Assembly: GCF_025698545.1 (NCBI RefSeq)
Contig: NC_068571.1
Span: forward strand, 49,385,733 to 49,449,732
Direction: 5' to 3'
Length of the DNA stretch: 64,000 nt
Source: Gossypium raimondii
Taxonomy: Eukaryota; Streptophyta; Magnoliopsida; Malvales; Malvaceae
A model generated the notes under the pieces. The model was not told where the DNA came from. It made no database searches and worked only from the letters and a program-made list of their open reading frames with translations. Below are positions 23,987 to 36,911 of this stretch, in pieces (the stretch's first letter is position 1; each line of letters begins with the position of its first letter). Made by a program: the position numbers and the translations under genes.

Positions 23987-26416
23987 TCACAACACAAGCA
24001 GTAGTGCAGTAGCCATCGTTAATATTATGGAGTAGGAGCCAGACCAACTGGATGCTCGAATTTCCTGCAGAAGTTCACATAGCAAAACAGAATGAAATGG
24101 GAGGGAAAAAGATCATACAGCATATTTTATTTTTTATGTGATGTCACAAGAGCTAATCATCACAAACAAGTGAATCATTCAAACCACGTATTTGCTATGT
24201 TCAAGGCTACATTTTATCGAACCTTAAGCAGAAGCAACATCCGATTGTTCCTTCACTAACAAATAATGGAAAGCAGAATGAAAACAAAATAATTACCACA
24301 CCAAGAACATGAAAAACCTATAATGTTCTACAAATATGCTTTATTCTGTCTGAGAATACTTGAAACTGATCTGCAAAATGTTAAAATATATGTCAAGGGT
24401 GGGAGGAAACCTTGTACCTTCAAAGACAGCAGTGATGAATCTGCAGATGAAGATTTAAACCCATGAAACCCAATGTCATATGAGATGCTTCCATCAGGTT
24501 TAAACAGTCCAAAATTCCTCTCAGATGTTGGCCCAGGCTTCAAATTTTCATTAAAGATTGCAAAAACATAAACCTTAAGCACACTTTTTGGCCTGAGTGG
24601 AGTTCCTTTCATCTTTGCAAGTCTTTTCCGCAAATTGTAATTATAAGTCCTTGCATTGTTTGTGGTTGCCGCAGCTTCATTCTCATCGCCATGTGAAGCC
24701 CACCCGGTCTCTGTGACAATGACTTCCATCTTTCCATATCCAGCATCTTCTAATGCAGCATAGGCTGCATCAATCTGAGCATCAAGCAAGTTATCATAAT
24801 GCAACTTAGTTTTTGGATCATCTGCTCCTTTTGTTGGTAGGAAGAGAGCATAATTTATATCAATTTGGTCTTTATTAGACATGTAGGCTAGAAAAGGGTA
24901 AGCATTTAAACAGAAAGGCGAGCCAATTTGCGAAAAAAACTCTAAGAGTGGCTTCATGTACTGAACAACATTATCTTTGAATACACATGATGAAGGAGGG
25001 AAGGAATCAGCAAAAACAGCCTGTGAATGTGCAGTGGTAATCTGAACTAAATGACTTAATTTAAGCTTATCTAATGCATTGTAAACATTCTTAACTGCAC
25101 CCAGAAGAAATCCTGAAAATTCATCACTGCTTCCTAAGACTTCATTCCCTATAGCGATCCCACGAATATGTGTATCGGGAAGATATGCCAATACATTGTC
25201 CTTCACCCAATTCATAGCATGATCTGCATTGGCACTCACATCTCTCAGATTTTCGTTTGGGAGTCCAACCACAAGTTCCAGCCCTGTCCCACTAAATGCT
25301 TTAAGGACACTCTGATCAAAATCATAAATTCGAACATTCTTTATTTTTGCTGCCCTAAGAAGTGTTACAACGTCATCAGGTGAAAGTATGTTATTTGCAA
25401 TCCTTCCATAATTAATGCCATACGTTCCTGTGAATGCTTGCACGGTCACAGATGCTGGAGAAAAAAAAACAAAAACAACTTTTTAATCACTGTCATATTA
25501 TTTCTGAGAACTAGCAATATAATCTTTACTTATCAACCCCGAAAGAGTAGAGATAACTATTTTGGTAAGAAAAAGAAAACTAAAGCTGCTGTTTCCCTTG
25601 CTAATGCATCTCAGTTCCTATGAATTCTACAATAGCATAGAAAGCTAGGGTGGAAAGAAGGTAGATATCAAGAGACCTATAGAAAGAGACTCCCTACTCA
25701 CACTCGTATAAAACAGTTCCAGCACGAAAACCAAACGACTGCCATTAACAATTGAACATAGTTGTACACTAGTAAAACCAGCTTTATGGACCAAAGCTGT
25801 ATTAAAGAAAAAAAATCTCATATTTTGATGAGACTTGAATCGAAACATTATCCACCAAACTGATTTCCTATTTAATCTAATAGCCCTAACAAGATAATAA
25901 TAGGATTCAAATCCCAAATCCAACTGAATATGTACAGCAACTAAAATACAATTGCAGCCTGAAAAAGAACAATCCTTTCAAGAGAAAAACAAGTAGTTAA
26001 ATAAATCATGATGCAAAGGAAGTAAATTTAATTAGGGCAAATTTCCAAGCAAAAGACTGAAAGAGTAGTTTCTTAGTTGACAACATCTTTATTTCTGAAA
26101 GGAGTTTGAAGCTTTCACCAGAGCTTTACAATTAACAAAATATGAGAACAACCCACTAAAATTCACCATTAAGAAAGCATGAATCCAATTTTAAACAAGG
26201 TAAACTTTCATTAGAAAAGACACTATAAACTGACCCAAACAATTAATTCAACATATTCCAATGTCAACCCAATTCAGAGAAAATAAAAAACTAACCAAAA
26301 AAAAAACAACCCACAAACGAATTGATTATGAACCTCAAAAAGAAAAGAGTAAAGGAGAAAGTACCGATCGCAGCAAGAAAGAGCAGGAAGAATAGATGAA
26401 CCCCAAAACTTTTCAT
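23987..26416 (-). CDS. Glucan endo-1,3-beta-glucosidase, GH17, GPI-anchored type
   Basis: Three exons: 26416-26365, 25454-24418 and 24064-23987, all GT/AG, total 388 residues. Exon 1 gives most of a signal peptide (MKSFGVHLFFLLFLAAI), cleaved about residue 24 before FTGTYGINYGRI. The GH17 barrel follows; the acid/base glutamate is E122 in GIAIGNEVLG and the nucleophile E266 in VIVTETGWAS. Exon 3 adds a hydrophobic tail (ILTMATALLLVL) after a small-residue stretch, a GPI-anchor signal, so the enzyme should sit on the outer plasma membrane and hydrolyse callose in the wall, plausibly at plasmodesmata. The closest family I recognise is Arabidopsis glucan endo-1,3-beta-glucosidase 14. There is no X8/CBM43 domain. 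If intron 2 is retained, a different tail without the anchor follows and stops at 24328. Confidence 0.95.
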
Positions 26417-29400
26417 GGCCTTATTTTTTTTTTCAAAGAAGAATCAATTGATCCAACTTTAAGAATCGATCCTCAGAAGGGAAAGACAAAAAGGAAATCG
26501 AAAAATGAAGAAATTTCTTCAATGCAATGCTCCTTGTAACTCTGGCATGCCATAAGACAGTAAAGATTCTCCCTTTATACTTTACTTTCCCACTTTACAC
26601 CACACTCTCTCCATGCCTAGAGTTTTTTAACACTCATAAAAATCTCAGCTTCAACTAAAATCTGGGAATGGAAGACTGTGAGCTATGACGAGGTTTTAAT
26701 AGAGAACAAAAGATTTTTTTTTTCTTTTTTATCTCTCTTTTGGCGGTCGTTTTCTGTGGGAGAAGGGTTTAGGCATTGGGCTTTGATAGAAAAATTATAA
26801 TTTTTAAAGTCTGGCTTAGCTACTGCTCTATTTAAATTACTAAAATAATATATATATATATATATATGCTTTTATTACACAGAAAAAAAGAAAAAAGAAA
26901 AAATTTTTTGGGTTTAGGTGTTGAAGCTGTTGTCTTGCTTTCATTTGTCTCTCGTTGGTCAATGCTTACTTGCCAATTTAGATGTGTTAGATCTTTGGTT
27001 TTCTACTCACTCGCTTACTCTTAGACTTTCTACACGTGCCACATTTCGGAAGGATTAAAAGCTTCTCTTTTATGTTACAAATATACTTAAGAGCAGAGGT
27101 GTACATGGTCGGGTTCAATTAAATTCTTAGGTTCGGTTTTAGTTTGATTCGAAAATTGAGTCTAAAATTTTATTTAAGTTCGATTTGATTCGCTCATATT
27201 AAATTTTTTATATTAGTTTTTATATACAATTTATTTTAATAATAAAATATTAAAAATATTAAACTCTAAAATAGTAACAAAATTAATAATAAAATAAGAA
27301 TTATACAATATTCAAATAATAACAATAAAATAGTAGTAACATAATAGTAAAATGGTAACAAAATAGTAAAAAAATAGCAAGAAAATATATATATATTTTA
27401 TTTTTACAAATTCGGGCCGAGCCAAGCTTACCTTGGGTCAAAAAGCCTTACTCGAGGCTAGGCCCATTTTTTAAACAAGCCTTTTTTTATTCAAACTAAT
27501 TTTTCAGAGCTATATTTTTATCTAAATCCTCTCACTTTTCGGATAAATCTTTGCTCGCCCTAGACAGGCCTAGTTAAGAGTTATAATAATTACCTTAGAA
27601 AAGATTGGATTGAGAGTTGGAATTTAGTTGAATTTAATTTAAAATAAATTTTAAAAAATTTTAAAAATTGCGGGATTTAAACAATAATAAAATATAGATT
27701 GATAATGTCATGGGACAAAAGTATAATATACATTTTAATATTGTAAATATTTTATGTAATTTTAAACTAAAAGATTTTACACATGCACTAGGGATAAGAT
27801 TTATAGAGTTAATAATTATATTTTATTACATTGATTTTGTGGTACACCTGCAGCGCAAGAGCACAAGAAAAAAGAGAAAAATGTAGGTGGTGTTAAGTGG
27901 TGAGGGGGACATTTTTATGACGATTTGGTCAGAAACTAGCGTAACCAACAACCATTTTTGTCACTTACTATATATTAAATTGTCGTTTATATGATATTTT
28001 CATCATCATATTCTTTTTCTTAAAAATTAATTTAGCATTTTTTTTCTTTGCAAGAATTATTATTTTGTTCGACACTTTTACGAAAATAAAGGTTTAATTA
28101 TGAATTTTATATATTTTATTTTAAAAACTGAAAAGTAATTTTTTAATTTTAATTTTCATAATGAAAAGTGATATTAAAACTTTATAGTTAAACTGTAATT
28201 TGGAAATTAAAAAAATGGTTCGAGAATTTAAATGTAACAAATTAGCAAACCTTAGCCATTCGTGTTCATGCTCTTATAAACAAATGGACTAACTTCTTAG
28301 TTTTTATAAAATACAAGAATTAAGTTATAATAAATTAACGTAGAGAAATTTACTTTTTAATTTTCGTAAAATGGAAGGATGAAATTGATAATTAGACCGA
28401 AAATAGCAATGCATAATAATTTTATAAACATGTATCGGACAATAAAATAAATGTTTGGGTACATTTATAAATCTCAATTACAATAATACATCAATAGAAT
28501 CATATTCAGAATTAAAGTACAATACATAAAAAAATATATAATCAAAATAAAATCAGAAAATCAGAATGATGTGGTTTATTTTAGTTGGTGAATGGAGTTG
28601 GGCATTTGGGTGTTGCCTTGGTGAGGGCAAGTGAATGATTAGAAGACAAAAGAAGGTTTCACATATAGACTATAAAGTAGTGAACTTTATGCTATTGGAT
28701 TCTGAAACTGTTGCAATGAATGCACATATTTGACGCGTATTCAGTACAAAGCCAATCATTTTGAAGAAGCTGTAGTCGAAGACTTGTTGGAAATTGAGAT
28801 GCAGTCAATGGAGGAATTTCACGTACAAATAATTAATTTTAATATTTATTATAAAAAGGATGATCTTCTCATCTAAAAAACAGAGTAAAAGTTCCCCTTA
28901 AATAAGGTGCTTACGAGGACCCCAAGTTGGATTATTATTATAATTATATAATAAAAAATATATATTATTTAAGAAAATTATTCTAGCTTAGCTTGCTTGT
29001 TTTAAAATCCAACCAAAGAGGGCATAGATAGAAAACTCTTTGATGCCTTAACAAACAAGAAACAAGACTGTTTTAATTTGGTAGGCAATGTTTATTTTTT
29101 ATATTAATTTTTTCGGGGTATCATTTCATGTAAAAGTCAAATAAACTATTAATGCAACATTCCTCGTGTGGATGGAAGACAATTTTTATATAAAAAGGGC
29201 TTTTATACTAATCTTTGCGATGAAGGATTTTAAAAGGAAAAAAGGAGTTTTGTTGTTTTTCCTTAAAGAGAGTAGTTTAATTTATACTGTTTTTTAATTT
29301 ATCGATATATGTTATTTTTGGAGAGATAAAAAACGCGTCTTATAAGCAATGAGCACATTGTAACAATTTATAATTCATTTTATTTCTCTTAAGTAATTTT

Positions 29401-30714
29401 CTGATTTTACTTGTGTTTATATGTGAATTTTTAGAAGCATTTGTAAGTGAATTTAAATGTAAAAGTTTCACAACTTAACCTAGGCTGTTGGGTTGTGTTA
29501 TGAGACACAAAATGCATTTATTTTTTTGTATATCTTATGATTCAAACTTCCAATCTTAAATAAAAGAGTGAACTCAATCGAGTGATTTAATTAGTTTAAT
29601 CGGTTTCATTAAATAAAATAATATTTATTTTTAAAGAATACACTATTTTTGTGTAAGCGCACTTACAAGTAATAAATTTTAAACTATTTATGAATATTCA
29701 AGAAATGACAAAAAGAAATAATGATGCAAATTCAAGGGTTAAAACATAGTGTAATGAACAAGTAAAAGAAGTAGGGAAACGATTATGAAGATTCAACTGA
29801 CATTTTTTTTTGTCTTTTTTCAGCGATGGTTTTTATTTTTTAAAATAGAAAAAAGAAAAGAAAGTGAAGCCATTGAAATAAAGATGTTCATCTGAAACAA
29901 TAGGACGTCAAGTCCGTACTTGCTGGACTTCAATGAAACCCTACTATAATTATGTGCAGGGGAAGAGAAGAAAGATGATTTTTAGAAAGCAAAGAACTCC
30001 CATATTTTAATTCATTAACCATGTAATCAAAGATAATTTTATTTATTTTGAGATTAACTTTTCCAGCTAGTATATATTGAAAATGATGTGTGGATCTCAA
30101 CACGATTAAGTCTTGTATTATCAAAATAAATAAAGATTTAGTGGTACAAAAGAAAAGAAAAAAAGGGCTAGTCTTTGCTCTTTAGAGCTGGCTTCGAAGG
30201 TATAACATTTTGGTGATTGTAGGAATAGTAAGCTTTTTGGAAGCCAATTCAGACGATCCACTCAAGGGAATCTACTTTTCTCTTCATCTCTTCAGTGGGG
30301 TAAAGGTAATTTAAAGCATCACCATTTTGTTTAGTGGCCCATCTTTTCACTGCATTTTTCTTGCCTTCTGCTTGGAAGAAAAGAAAAAGAAATGCTATTT
30401 CTGCTCACTCAAAATCCTGCTCAACAACATGAAAATGATTACATTTTTGATAATTTAATGTTCATTATATATTGAGTTAATAAGTTTAATTAACCTTGAT
30501 TCTTATTATTTGTTGAGGGATATGAGATGCCAACACGAATCTTGAACGATAGAGTTATTTTTTCTGGAGCATTTATGTTCGGTTTTAGTCCTGAAATTTT
30601 GTCTCTTTACTTCGAGGAAAACTTAAAGGGGATTCACGAAGTTTAGGTGGGAGTGCCTAAGTCTATCAAAGAAATGTTATTATCATTGGCTAGACAAGTG
30701 GTAATGTTCTTACC
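26417..30714. other. Long intergenic stretch, promoter side of the glucanase gene
   Basis: The first few hundred bases are the glucanase 5' leader and promoter. At about 27095-27560 there is a dispersed repeat with wording common to plant intergenic DNA (GTGTACATGGTCGGGTTC at one side, CGGGCCGAGCCAAGC further in). The rest is AT-rich. Short open frames at 29930-30124 and elsewhere have no recognisable similarity, and no RNA gene was found by eye. Confidence 0.5.
26849..26867. repeat. Short (TA)n repeat
   Basis: About nine TA units upstream of the glucanase gene. Confidence 0.85.
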
Positions 30715-31097
30715 TGTTAGAATTAAGTGACCCGAATCCTTATTTAAATAAAATACAGTGGTAAAATAAAATAAAAGTAAAATCCATATAGAACTACACT
30801 TCTTTTATTTTATTTTAGAATAAGGTTTTTTAAACCTTATTAAACTCCATCTATTTGAGTGATTAGAATAAGGTGTTTTAATCTTACTACACTCCTATTA
30901 GAATATGGTTTTACAAGCCTATAAATAGACATAGTCTACTCCTCTTGTACTCATTCGAATTTGACATAGTGAATTTTCTTCTCCTTTGCCCGTGGTTTTT
31001 TTTCCGAAAGGGTTTCTATGTAAAAATCTGTGTGTTCTTTATTTTTCTTTCTCTTTTCTTTGCGATATATTGTCATTACCGACATTCTATTTTTACA
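30715..31097 (+). repeat. 5' LTR of the copia element
   Basis: Starts TGTTAGAATTAAGTGACC and ends TATTTTTACA, with a TATAAATA box at 30920-30927. Immediately after, TTGGTTTCAAAGC at 31100-31112 resembles the usual plant copia primer-binding site complementary to initiator methionine tRNA, with two changes. A GAATAAGGT...TTTTAA...CTCC module is repeated inside. Confidence 0.75.
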
Positions 31098-31140
31098 AGT
31101 TGGTTTCAAAGCTTCCGGGTTGTTCATCTCAATCACGATA

Positions 31141-31938
31141 ATGATGTCTTTGAAGTATGAAATTCCGCTGTTGGATCGCAACACCAGATTCACGTTGTGG
31201 CAGATAAAGATGCAGGCAGTTCTTGCACAAATAGACTTAGAGGAAGCCCTACTAGGGGTAGATAAGATGCCTTCGACATTGATGGAGGAAGAGAAGAAGC
31301 GCAAGGATCGAAAGGCGTTAACACAGTTACATCTGCATTTGTCTAACAAAATTTTGCAGGATGTGATGAAGGAGAAGACTGTCGCTGGATTATGGAAGAG
31401 GCTAGAACAAATATCTATGTCGAAAACTCTAACCGGCAAGCTGCATATGAAGCATCGTTTGGAGGAAGGTGCGTCTGTGCACGAACACTTAACAATGTTT
31501 AAAGAAATTCTCTCAAACTTGGAGGCCATGGAGGTTCAGCATGATAATGAATATTTAGGGTTGGTTCTATTTTGTTTGTTGCCCCCTTCTTATTCAACCT
31601 TTAGAGACGCAATTTTATATAACCGCGAGTCTCTCACAATTGATGAGGTTTATGATTCTTTAACCTCGTATGATAAGATTAAGCATCTTGTGGTTAAAAC
31701 CGACTCTCAGGGAGAGGGTCTCATTGTTCGTGGGAGACAAGATCAGAATGCTGATGATGATCGTGGAAGGACACAGGAATGGAATCCTCGCGGTAAATCT
31801 AAGGGTAGATCGAAGTCTTCAAACAGAGGCAAAACTTGTAACTTCTGCAAGAAGAAAGGGCACATTAAATCTGAGTGCTATAAGCTACAGAACAAGATCA
31901 AAAGGGAGGCTGCGAATCAAAATGGAAAACAACTATAA
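31141..31938 (+). CDS. Copia gag polyprotein (retrotransposon)
   Basis: An intact 265-residue gag. The start is the ATG at 31141 because family members begin with SLKYEIPLLDRNTRF just after the methionine. The UBN2-type gag domain covers about residues 15-190, followed by a basic linker and a CCHC zinc knuckle at residues 233-246 (CNFCKKKGHIKSEC). It would form the nucleocapsid and bind the element RNA. The frame closes with TAA at 31936, while related copies read on into protease, so a stop has probably arisen here. Confidence 0.88.
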   Translation: MMSLKYEIPLLDRNTRFTLWQIKMQAVLAQIDLEEALLGVDKMPSTLMEEEKKRKDRKALTQLHLHLSNKILQDVMKEKTVAGLWKRLEQISMSKTLTGKLHMKHRLEEGASVHEHLTMFKEILSNLEAMEVQHDNEYLGLVLFCLLPPSYSTFRDAILYNRESLTIDEVYDSLTSYDKIKHLVVKTDSQGEGLIVRGRQDQNADDDRGRTQEWNPRGKSKGRSKSSNRGKTCNFCKKKGHIKSECYKLQNKIKREAANQNGKQL

Positions 31939-32093
31939 AATTTCGGTGAAGCTGATGTTGTAGAATACTACAGCGATAGTGAACTTTTAGTCGCTTCTGT
32001 CAACAATTCTAAAGTGAGCGAGGGGTGGATCCTTGATTCGAGCTGCATTTTCCACATGAGTCCCAATCGGGATTGGTTTACAATTCTAAAGTA

Positions 32094-35000
32094 GCCTTCC
32101 TTGACACGGTTCCAAGTCAGACCATCCCACAATACAAAGCCAAAACCAAAAGCAGTAAGTTGTGTCAGCCCCCAGCTTCGTTACTTCGTCCACTTCAGCC
32201 TTGATTTCTAAGGAATCAAATTGATTTAATTCAAATAAATTGGTTTAGCTGATTTTTCACTTTATCTCCCATAAGTAATCGCCTTCCATGATTTATTCCA
32301 CCAATTTCCTTCTTTTTTTTAAATATCTTGATTAAAACTCTAAATTTATATATCCATATGCTTGCCAAAATAATTAAATATTTAATATTCAAATTCCAAT
32401 ACCCTACACAACTAAACTCAATTACTCAAATAAATATCCAAATAACTCAATCCAAAATTAAAATTAAAAATTTTAATTAATTTAAACTTAATGCTACGTT
32501 TGATAAAAATATTATTTATTGATCATATTTTAGTATATAAGCTCGTAATAAATTAATTTCAATTGATAATTTTAGCCACTCACATGACTTATTTTGAGAA
32601 AAGATATATTTTTATTATTATTTTGAAGATGACATTTTTTATAAGAATCCAAGTTTAACAATGAAGTTGGTTCGATTTGATTTGATTTTGAATGATTTAT
32701 TAGTTTATTTTATTATTAATATATACACATTGATCTAACATAATGTCATTTTTATACTAAGGAGTTGATAAGTTAGAATTATGATAAGGAGGTTGAAGGG
32801 TATTATTGCAGATAAGAAAGTTCCACAGTCTGCAAGGGTTAGTGTTCATATATGATGTTCGTTAGTGGCTAAGAAGGAGATGGTAAAGACATGAGAACGT
32901 GTCCGACAGAGGTGAAGAAAGGAGCTCTCGTTCGTCATGACGATGACTTTGGCCTGCGAGACAGAAGTGATCCCTGGCGAGCAATGGTCTTGGACGAACA
33001 ACCACTTGTGGATGCACCTAGATGAGTCCTTCCTTCGTGGGGAGTCTTCGAACGAGTGAATTTCAAGAAAAGGAGTTAAGGAATGACCTTGGCTTATGGG
33101 GAAAGCCTTGGACGGATGATGTTGTCAAGGGATAATCTTCAAGGAGTAGTGCAAAGGAATGATCTTTGTCCAAGGAGAGGGCTACAGACAAGTGGTGGCA
33201 CCAAGTATAACTCCCTCTATGTGTATCTTGTGGCAAACTCTTCTTAGACACCTGCATAGAGAAAACTAACGTGAGAAAGCATCGGAGGTTGTCCTCCGGG
33301 GTGCACTCCGATGATTAAGACTTAGTTTGGGTGGGGCAATGTATTTATTTTCGGTAATGTTAAAAACAGCGGTGGCGGTGAGATTAGTTATTGTAGTGAT
33401 GAGATTGGATACTGTAGCGGTTAGATTAAAAATAACGATAGATGTGTGTTTGGATTCAAACGCAACTGTAGCAGTGAGATGAGAATAAAAAATGACCATT
33501 ATAGACATTAGTTTACAATGTATTTATAATAAAATAAATATTTATATTTATATTTATATTAAATAATATAACATAAAATAAAATTGTATTTTTTTATAAA
33601 ATGATTATTAAAATATTAAAATTATATGCAATACAATTTAAATACTTTTAAATTATATTCATAATAAATAATAAAATATATTTAAATTATTTTATATTAA
33701 ATAATAATTAAACTTATATATTTATGATAATAAATTTATATATTTAATATATTTTTATATAAAAATTATATAATAATATCTAATAATACTTTTACTTCCT
33801 ATAAAAGTAAAAAAAAAATCAAAGAACAAAGGTAATAAAGAAACTGACCTCAACTTTTTCTTCACTGGCAGTTTTGGCTCCAGTGAAAATTGAGAGCGAC
33901 AATAGGTGAGAGTGCACAATTGCACCGCACCTCAAATATTTCAAACAAGAAACCAGTGCGGTGAAAAGGAATATTCACCTAATATTCCATCTCAGCATGG
34001 GTAAAATCCAATCCAAAGGAAGCTTAAGTTAGTTATAAAAAAAATAAGTAAAAGAATATGCTAAGTAAAATAAGTAAAATTATTATATTAAATTATTTAA
34101 ATATTATTTATTATATTTACTTTTCAAATATTCTATATATAACCAATTTTACAAATAATTTATATTGATTTAGGGTTAGTATTTGGTACATTAGCATTAC
34201 ATTTTTAATTCCACAAGTAACTTTAAAAATTATTATGTATAGTTTCAAAAAAGAATTTATTATGTATCTCTTGTTTTTTAATATTTTATTATATGCTGTA
34301 AGATTTTGTCAATCCCTTAACTCTGTATGTGGAGTTCAAAACTCCACTTCACCAACTATTATTACATCATGACAATAAAACTAATATTTTAGAGATATGA
34401 TAAATATACATTTATTTCTTAGTTAAAATTTGTTATTAGTTTCTATATTTTGTGAAAGTTGTGGAGTTTGCCTTTGTACTTTTACTTGATCAATTTTAGT
34501 TTTTCTATTTCTCAAAATTTAAAATTTTAGTCTGACCTAAACCATAGCAGTTAAATTCAATTACTAATCCTATACTATTCATACAGGTTGTAGATTTAGT
34601 TCATATTCTCTAATTAGATCATGTTGAGTCCCTATACTTTTTAAAATTTTAAATTTTAGTTTTAACATAACTAACAGTTGTTAACCCATTAATTGGATTT
34701 TTAGTGAGTAATGTGTGGAATAATAAGTGACATGATATTACACTTAGGATAATATATTTGGCGTATCATATTATGAAAATAGCAAAATTTTACTTAATGA
34801 ATTTAATAATTATTGTTTGGCAAGGAGGGAAATTTAAAATCTGGAAAGAACAGAGACTAAAAATGTCCAAATAAAAATACGGGAATAAATCCATAACTTT
34901 TGTTAAGTACAGGGACTAATGGCAGAATTGAACCTTATTTCTTCTATTAAATTAAATCAGTGATCAAAAAAGAGAAAGCCTCCCAAAGCATCTGAAAAAT

Positions 35001-35108
35001 GACTGGACCAGATAACAGAACAGAATCCAGCAACCTTATCTTCTGAAAATGCCAATACCTCTAATTTTCCCACTAAATTTACCAGAAAAAAAAAATTAAA
35101 AAAAGAAA
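32094..35108. other. Intergenic DNA with mixed repeat fragments
   Basis: Starts at the break of the copia element. The segment 32760-33310 is much richer in G+C than its surroundings and ends with GTTGTCCTCCGGGGTGCACT, wording like an old LTR or other repeat. At 33360-33490 the phrase CTGTAGCGGT/ACTGTAGCAGTGAGA recurs, suggesting a dispersed element. From 34390 to 34930 a non-coding dispersed repeat is likely. The last 100 bases are the leader of the lumenal-protein gene. No gene is supported. Confidence 0.5.
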
Positions 35109-36253
35109 ATGGCAACTGCATTTCTCTCAACTGCTAATTCCTTCTTCCCATCATCTATTTCCCCTTCAACATCTTCTTCCTGTTCGTCATCATCATCATC
35201 ATTAGGGACTGCATTAGTTTACCTCAACAATCAAAATGTCCAAAGAAGAACCCTTTGCAAAGCATTCAATGAATCACCACCACCAACTCCAGCTTTAACT
35301 AAAAGAGGCTTCTCCCTTTGCTTCATCACCAGCTTAGTGTTGGCTGCTGGTAATGGTTGCTCCAATGCCATTGCAGCAATTCTAGAGGCCGATGATGATG
35401 AAGAGCTCTTGGAGAAAGTCAAGAAGGATAGAAAGAAGAGGCTTGAAAGACAAGGAGTAATCAGTTCATCGGGTCAAGAGAAAGGTTGGTTGAAGTTAGT
35501 TCTATGTTCTTCCTGTGTTTGATTGAAGTTCTATGAAACCTTGTTTATGTCTCAATGAAATTGAATTTGATAATCTGCTTTATTATTACGTCACCAGTAC
35601 AATATGAATATATGATGGCTTTCATTGGGGGGAGATGTAGTTTATAACATTTTCCATGCCATTTTCTCACATTCAATAGTAAATATTCATATCCATGATG
35701 CTGTTTGCTGACATTAGGGCAATGAAATGAAATGTTGCAGGGTATTTGCAGGATGTGGTGTATAAGTTAAGCGAAATAGGTCAAGCCATTGACAACAATG
35801 ATCTATCCACAGCTAGTTCAGTTCTTGGGGGAAGCACTGATACAGAGTGGGTCAAGAATGCCAATGTAGCCTTCAACAAGGTCACTAATAAATGTCATAT
35901 TAGTTCAGTTCTTGATGGCTTATGTTCTAGAGATGTCATGAGTGGTTTTCTTTACTGTTGTTCTTAACAGCTGAGCTCTAGCCCTGAAGAAAAGACTCAG
36001 GTGGAGACGTTCAATTCTTCATTAGCTTCATTGATATCATCAGGTGGGTCAATCTTTCAAATAAAACCTAATATTCTCCAGCATCGAAATCGAACAATCT
36101 GATCATGATCATGGCTTTCTCTTGTTTTGCATTTACTCTGCAGTTACAAAAAATGATGTTGAATCATCCAAAGTAGCATTTGTGACATCTGCAACTGCAT
36201 TTGAGAAATGGACGACCTTGACAGGGCTCGTTGGACAACTTAAAGGACTTTGA
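35109..36253 (+). CDS. MPH2: Thylakoid lumenal 16.5 kDa protein (MPH2 type)
   Basis: Four exons: 35109-35484, 35741-35880, 35971-36043 and 36144-36253; every junction is GT/AG, phases fit, and the product is 232 residues. The N-terminus is a serine-rich chloroplast transit peptide. A second hydrophobic signal (FSLCFITSLVLAAG) ends near NAIA and should direct transfer into the thylakoid lumen; no twin arginine precedes it, so Sec-type transfer is more likely. The mature part starts at ILEADDDEELLEKVKKDRKK and ends EKWTTLTGLVGQLKGL, as in the Arabidopsis 16.5-kDa lumenal protein, which is related to the PsbQ-like helical bundle and helps photosystem II assembly and repair under strong light. 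Residues 30 or so of the transit peptide are low-complexity serine. All four exons are intact. Confidence 0.95.
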
Positions 36254-36911
36254 AGATAAGGATGACGAATCTACATTTTGTTCTTTCTTTTAGCTTCCAT
36301 TTGAAACACATTTAAATGTTCCATGTATCATCCACTGGAGATTTTACTGGAACCAAATACTACCCTTTTTTTCTTTTGCTTCTTCGTTTTGACAATTCAT
36401 CTAGTCCAAAACTTGAGGTTAACAAGCTGTTTCTTTCATAAGAGTTGTAATAACTTTGCTCAATTTGTTTGAGCTTCGGTTGTTAGTAAGATTTCTCAAT
36501 CTCAAAAGCACCACAAATTTGTGATGCAATCATTGAAGTTAGCTGCCCTGGATCTTGTTTTATCAGTAAACCAGTTTGTGAATCTGCAACAGATTGCAAC
36601 ATACCAGAAGGGCATTAGTAGTTTCATCCATTACTGTAACTTATAACTTAACACCACATATTACATCCATTTGCTGTATTAGATGCCATGATATTACATA
36701 TATCACTGTAAACTATAGCTCTGACCAATACATAGGAAGCAGCCACATTAGACAGCTATCTACCATTATATAGAAAAGATGTTTCAATGAACAATCAGTT
36801 ACTATCCCTAATGAAACTAGAGTTGTTTGCAGCGTCCAAAAATCTAAAAGGGTCACAATTGGGGGAGTAAAAGAGACGCCTACATCGTGTTAATCTATTG
36901 CATATGGAAAC
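36254..36911. other. 3' ends of convergent MPH2-type gene and MBD pseudogene
   Basis: Holds the 3' untranslated region of the lumenal-protein gene on the plus strand and the former 3' end of the MBD copy on the minus strand. No open frame of note, and no canonical poly(A) signal could be assigned with confidence. Confidence 0.5.

Larger units (their letters stand above)
30715..32093 (+). mobile_element. Ty1/copia retrotransposon, 5' part only
   Basis: A 5' LTR, primer-binding site, gag and the beginning of protease are present, then homology stops. After the gag stop the frame continues in protease-like sequence to WILDSSCIFHMSPNRDW and ends at a TAG at 32091. The aspartic protease signature DSG is altered to DSS. 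No integrase, reverse transcriptase, RNase H or 3' LTR is present, so this copy is truncated and dead. Confidence 0.85.

Noticed and set aside
24328-24417. C-terminal 30 codons of the long glucanase frame as the normal protein end
   Set aside because: A donor at 24417 and an acceptor at 24065 lead in phase to a typical GPI signal, as in related enzymes; the read-through tail is kept only as a possible isoform.
30951-31529. 192-codon minus-strand frame
   Set aside because: Antisense shadow of the copia gag.
33310-34020. A single DNA transposon spanning this interval
   Set aside because: End words look loosely similar (TTAGTTTGGGTGG and its inverse), but no consistent inverted repeat or target duplication could be read.
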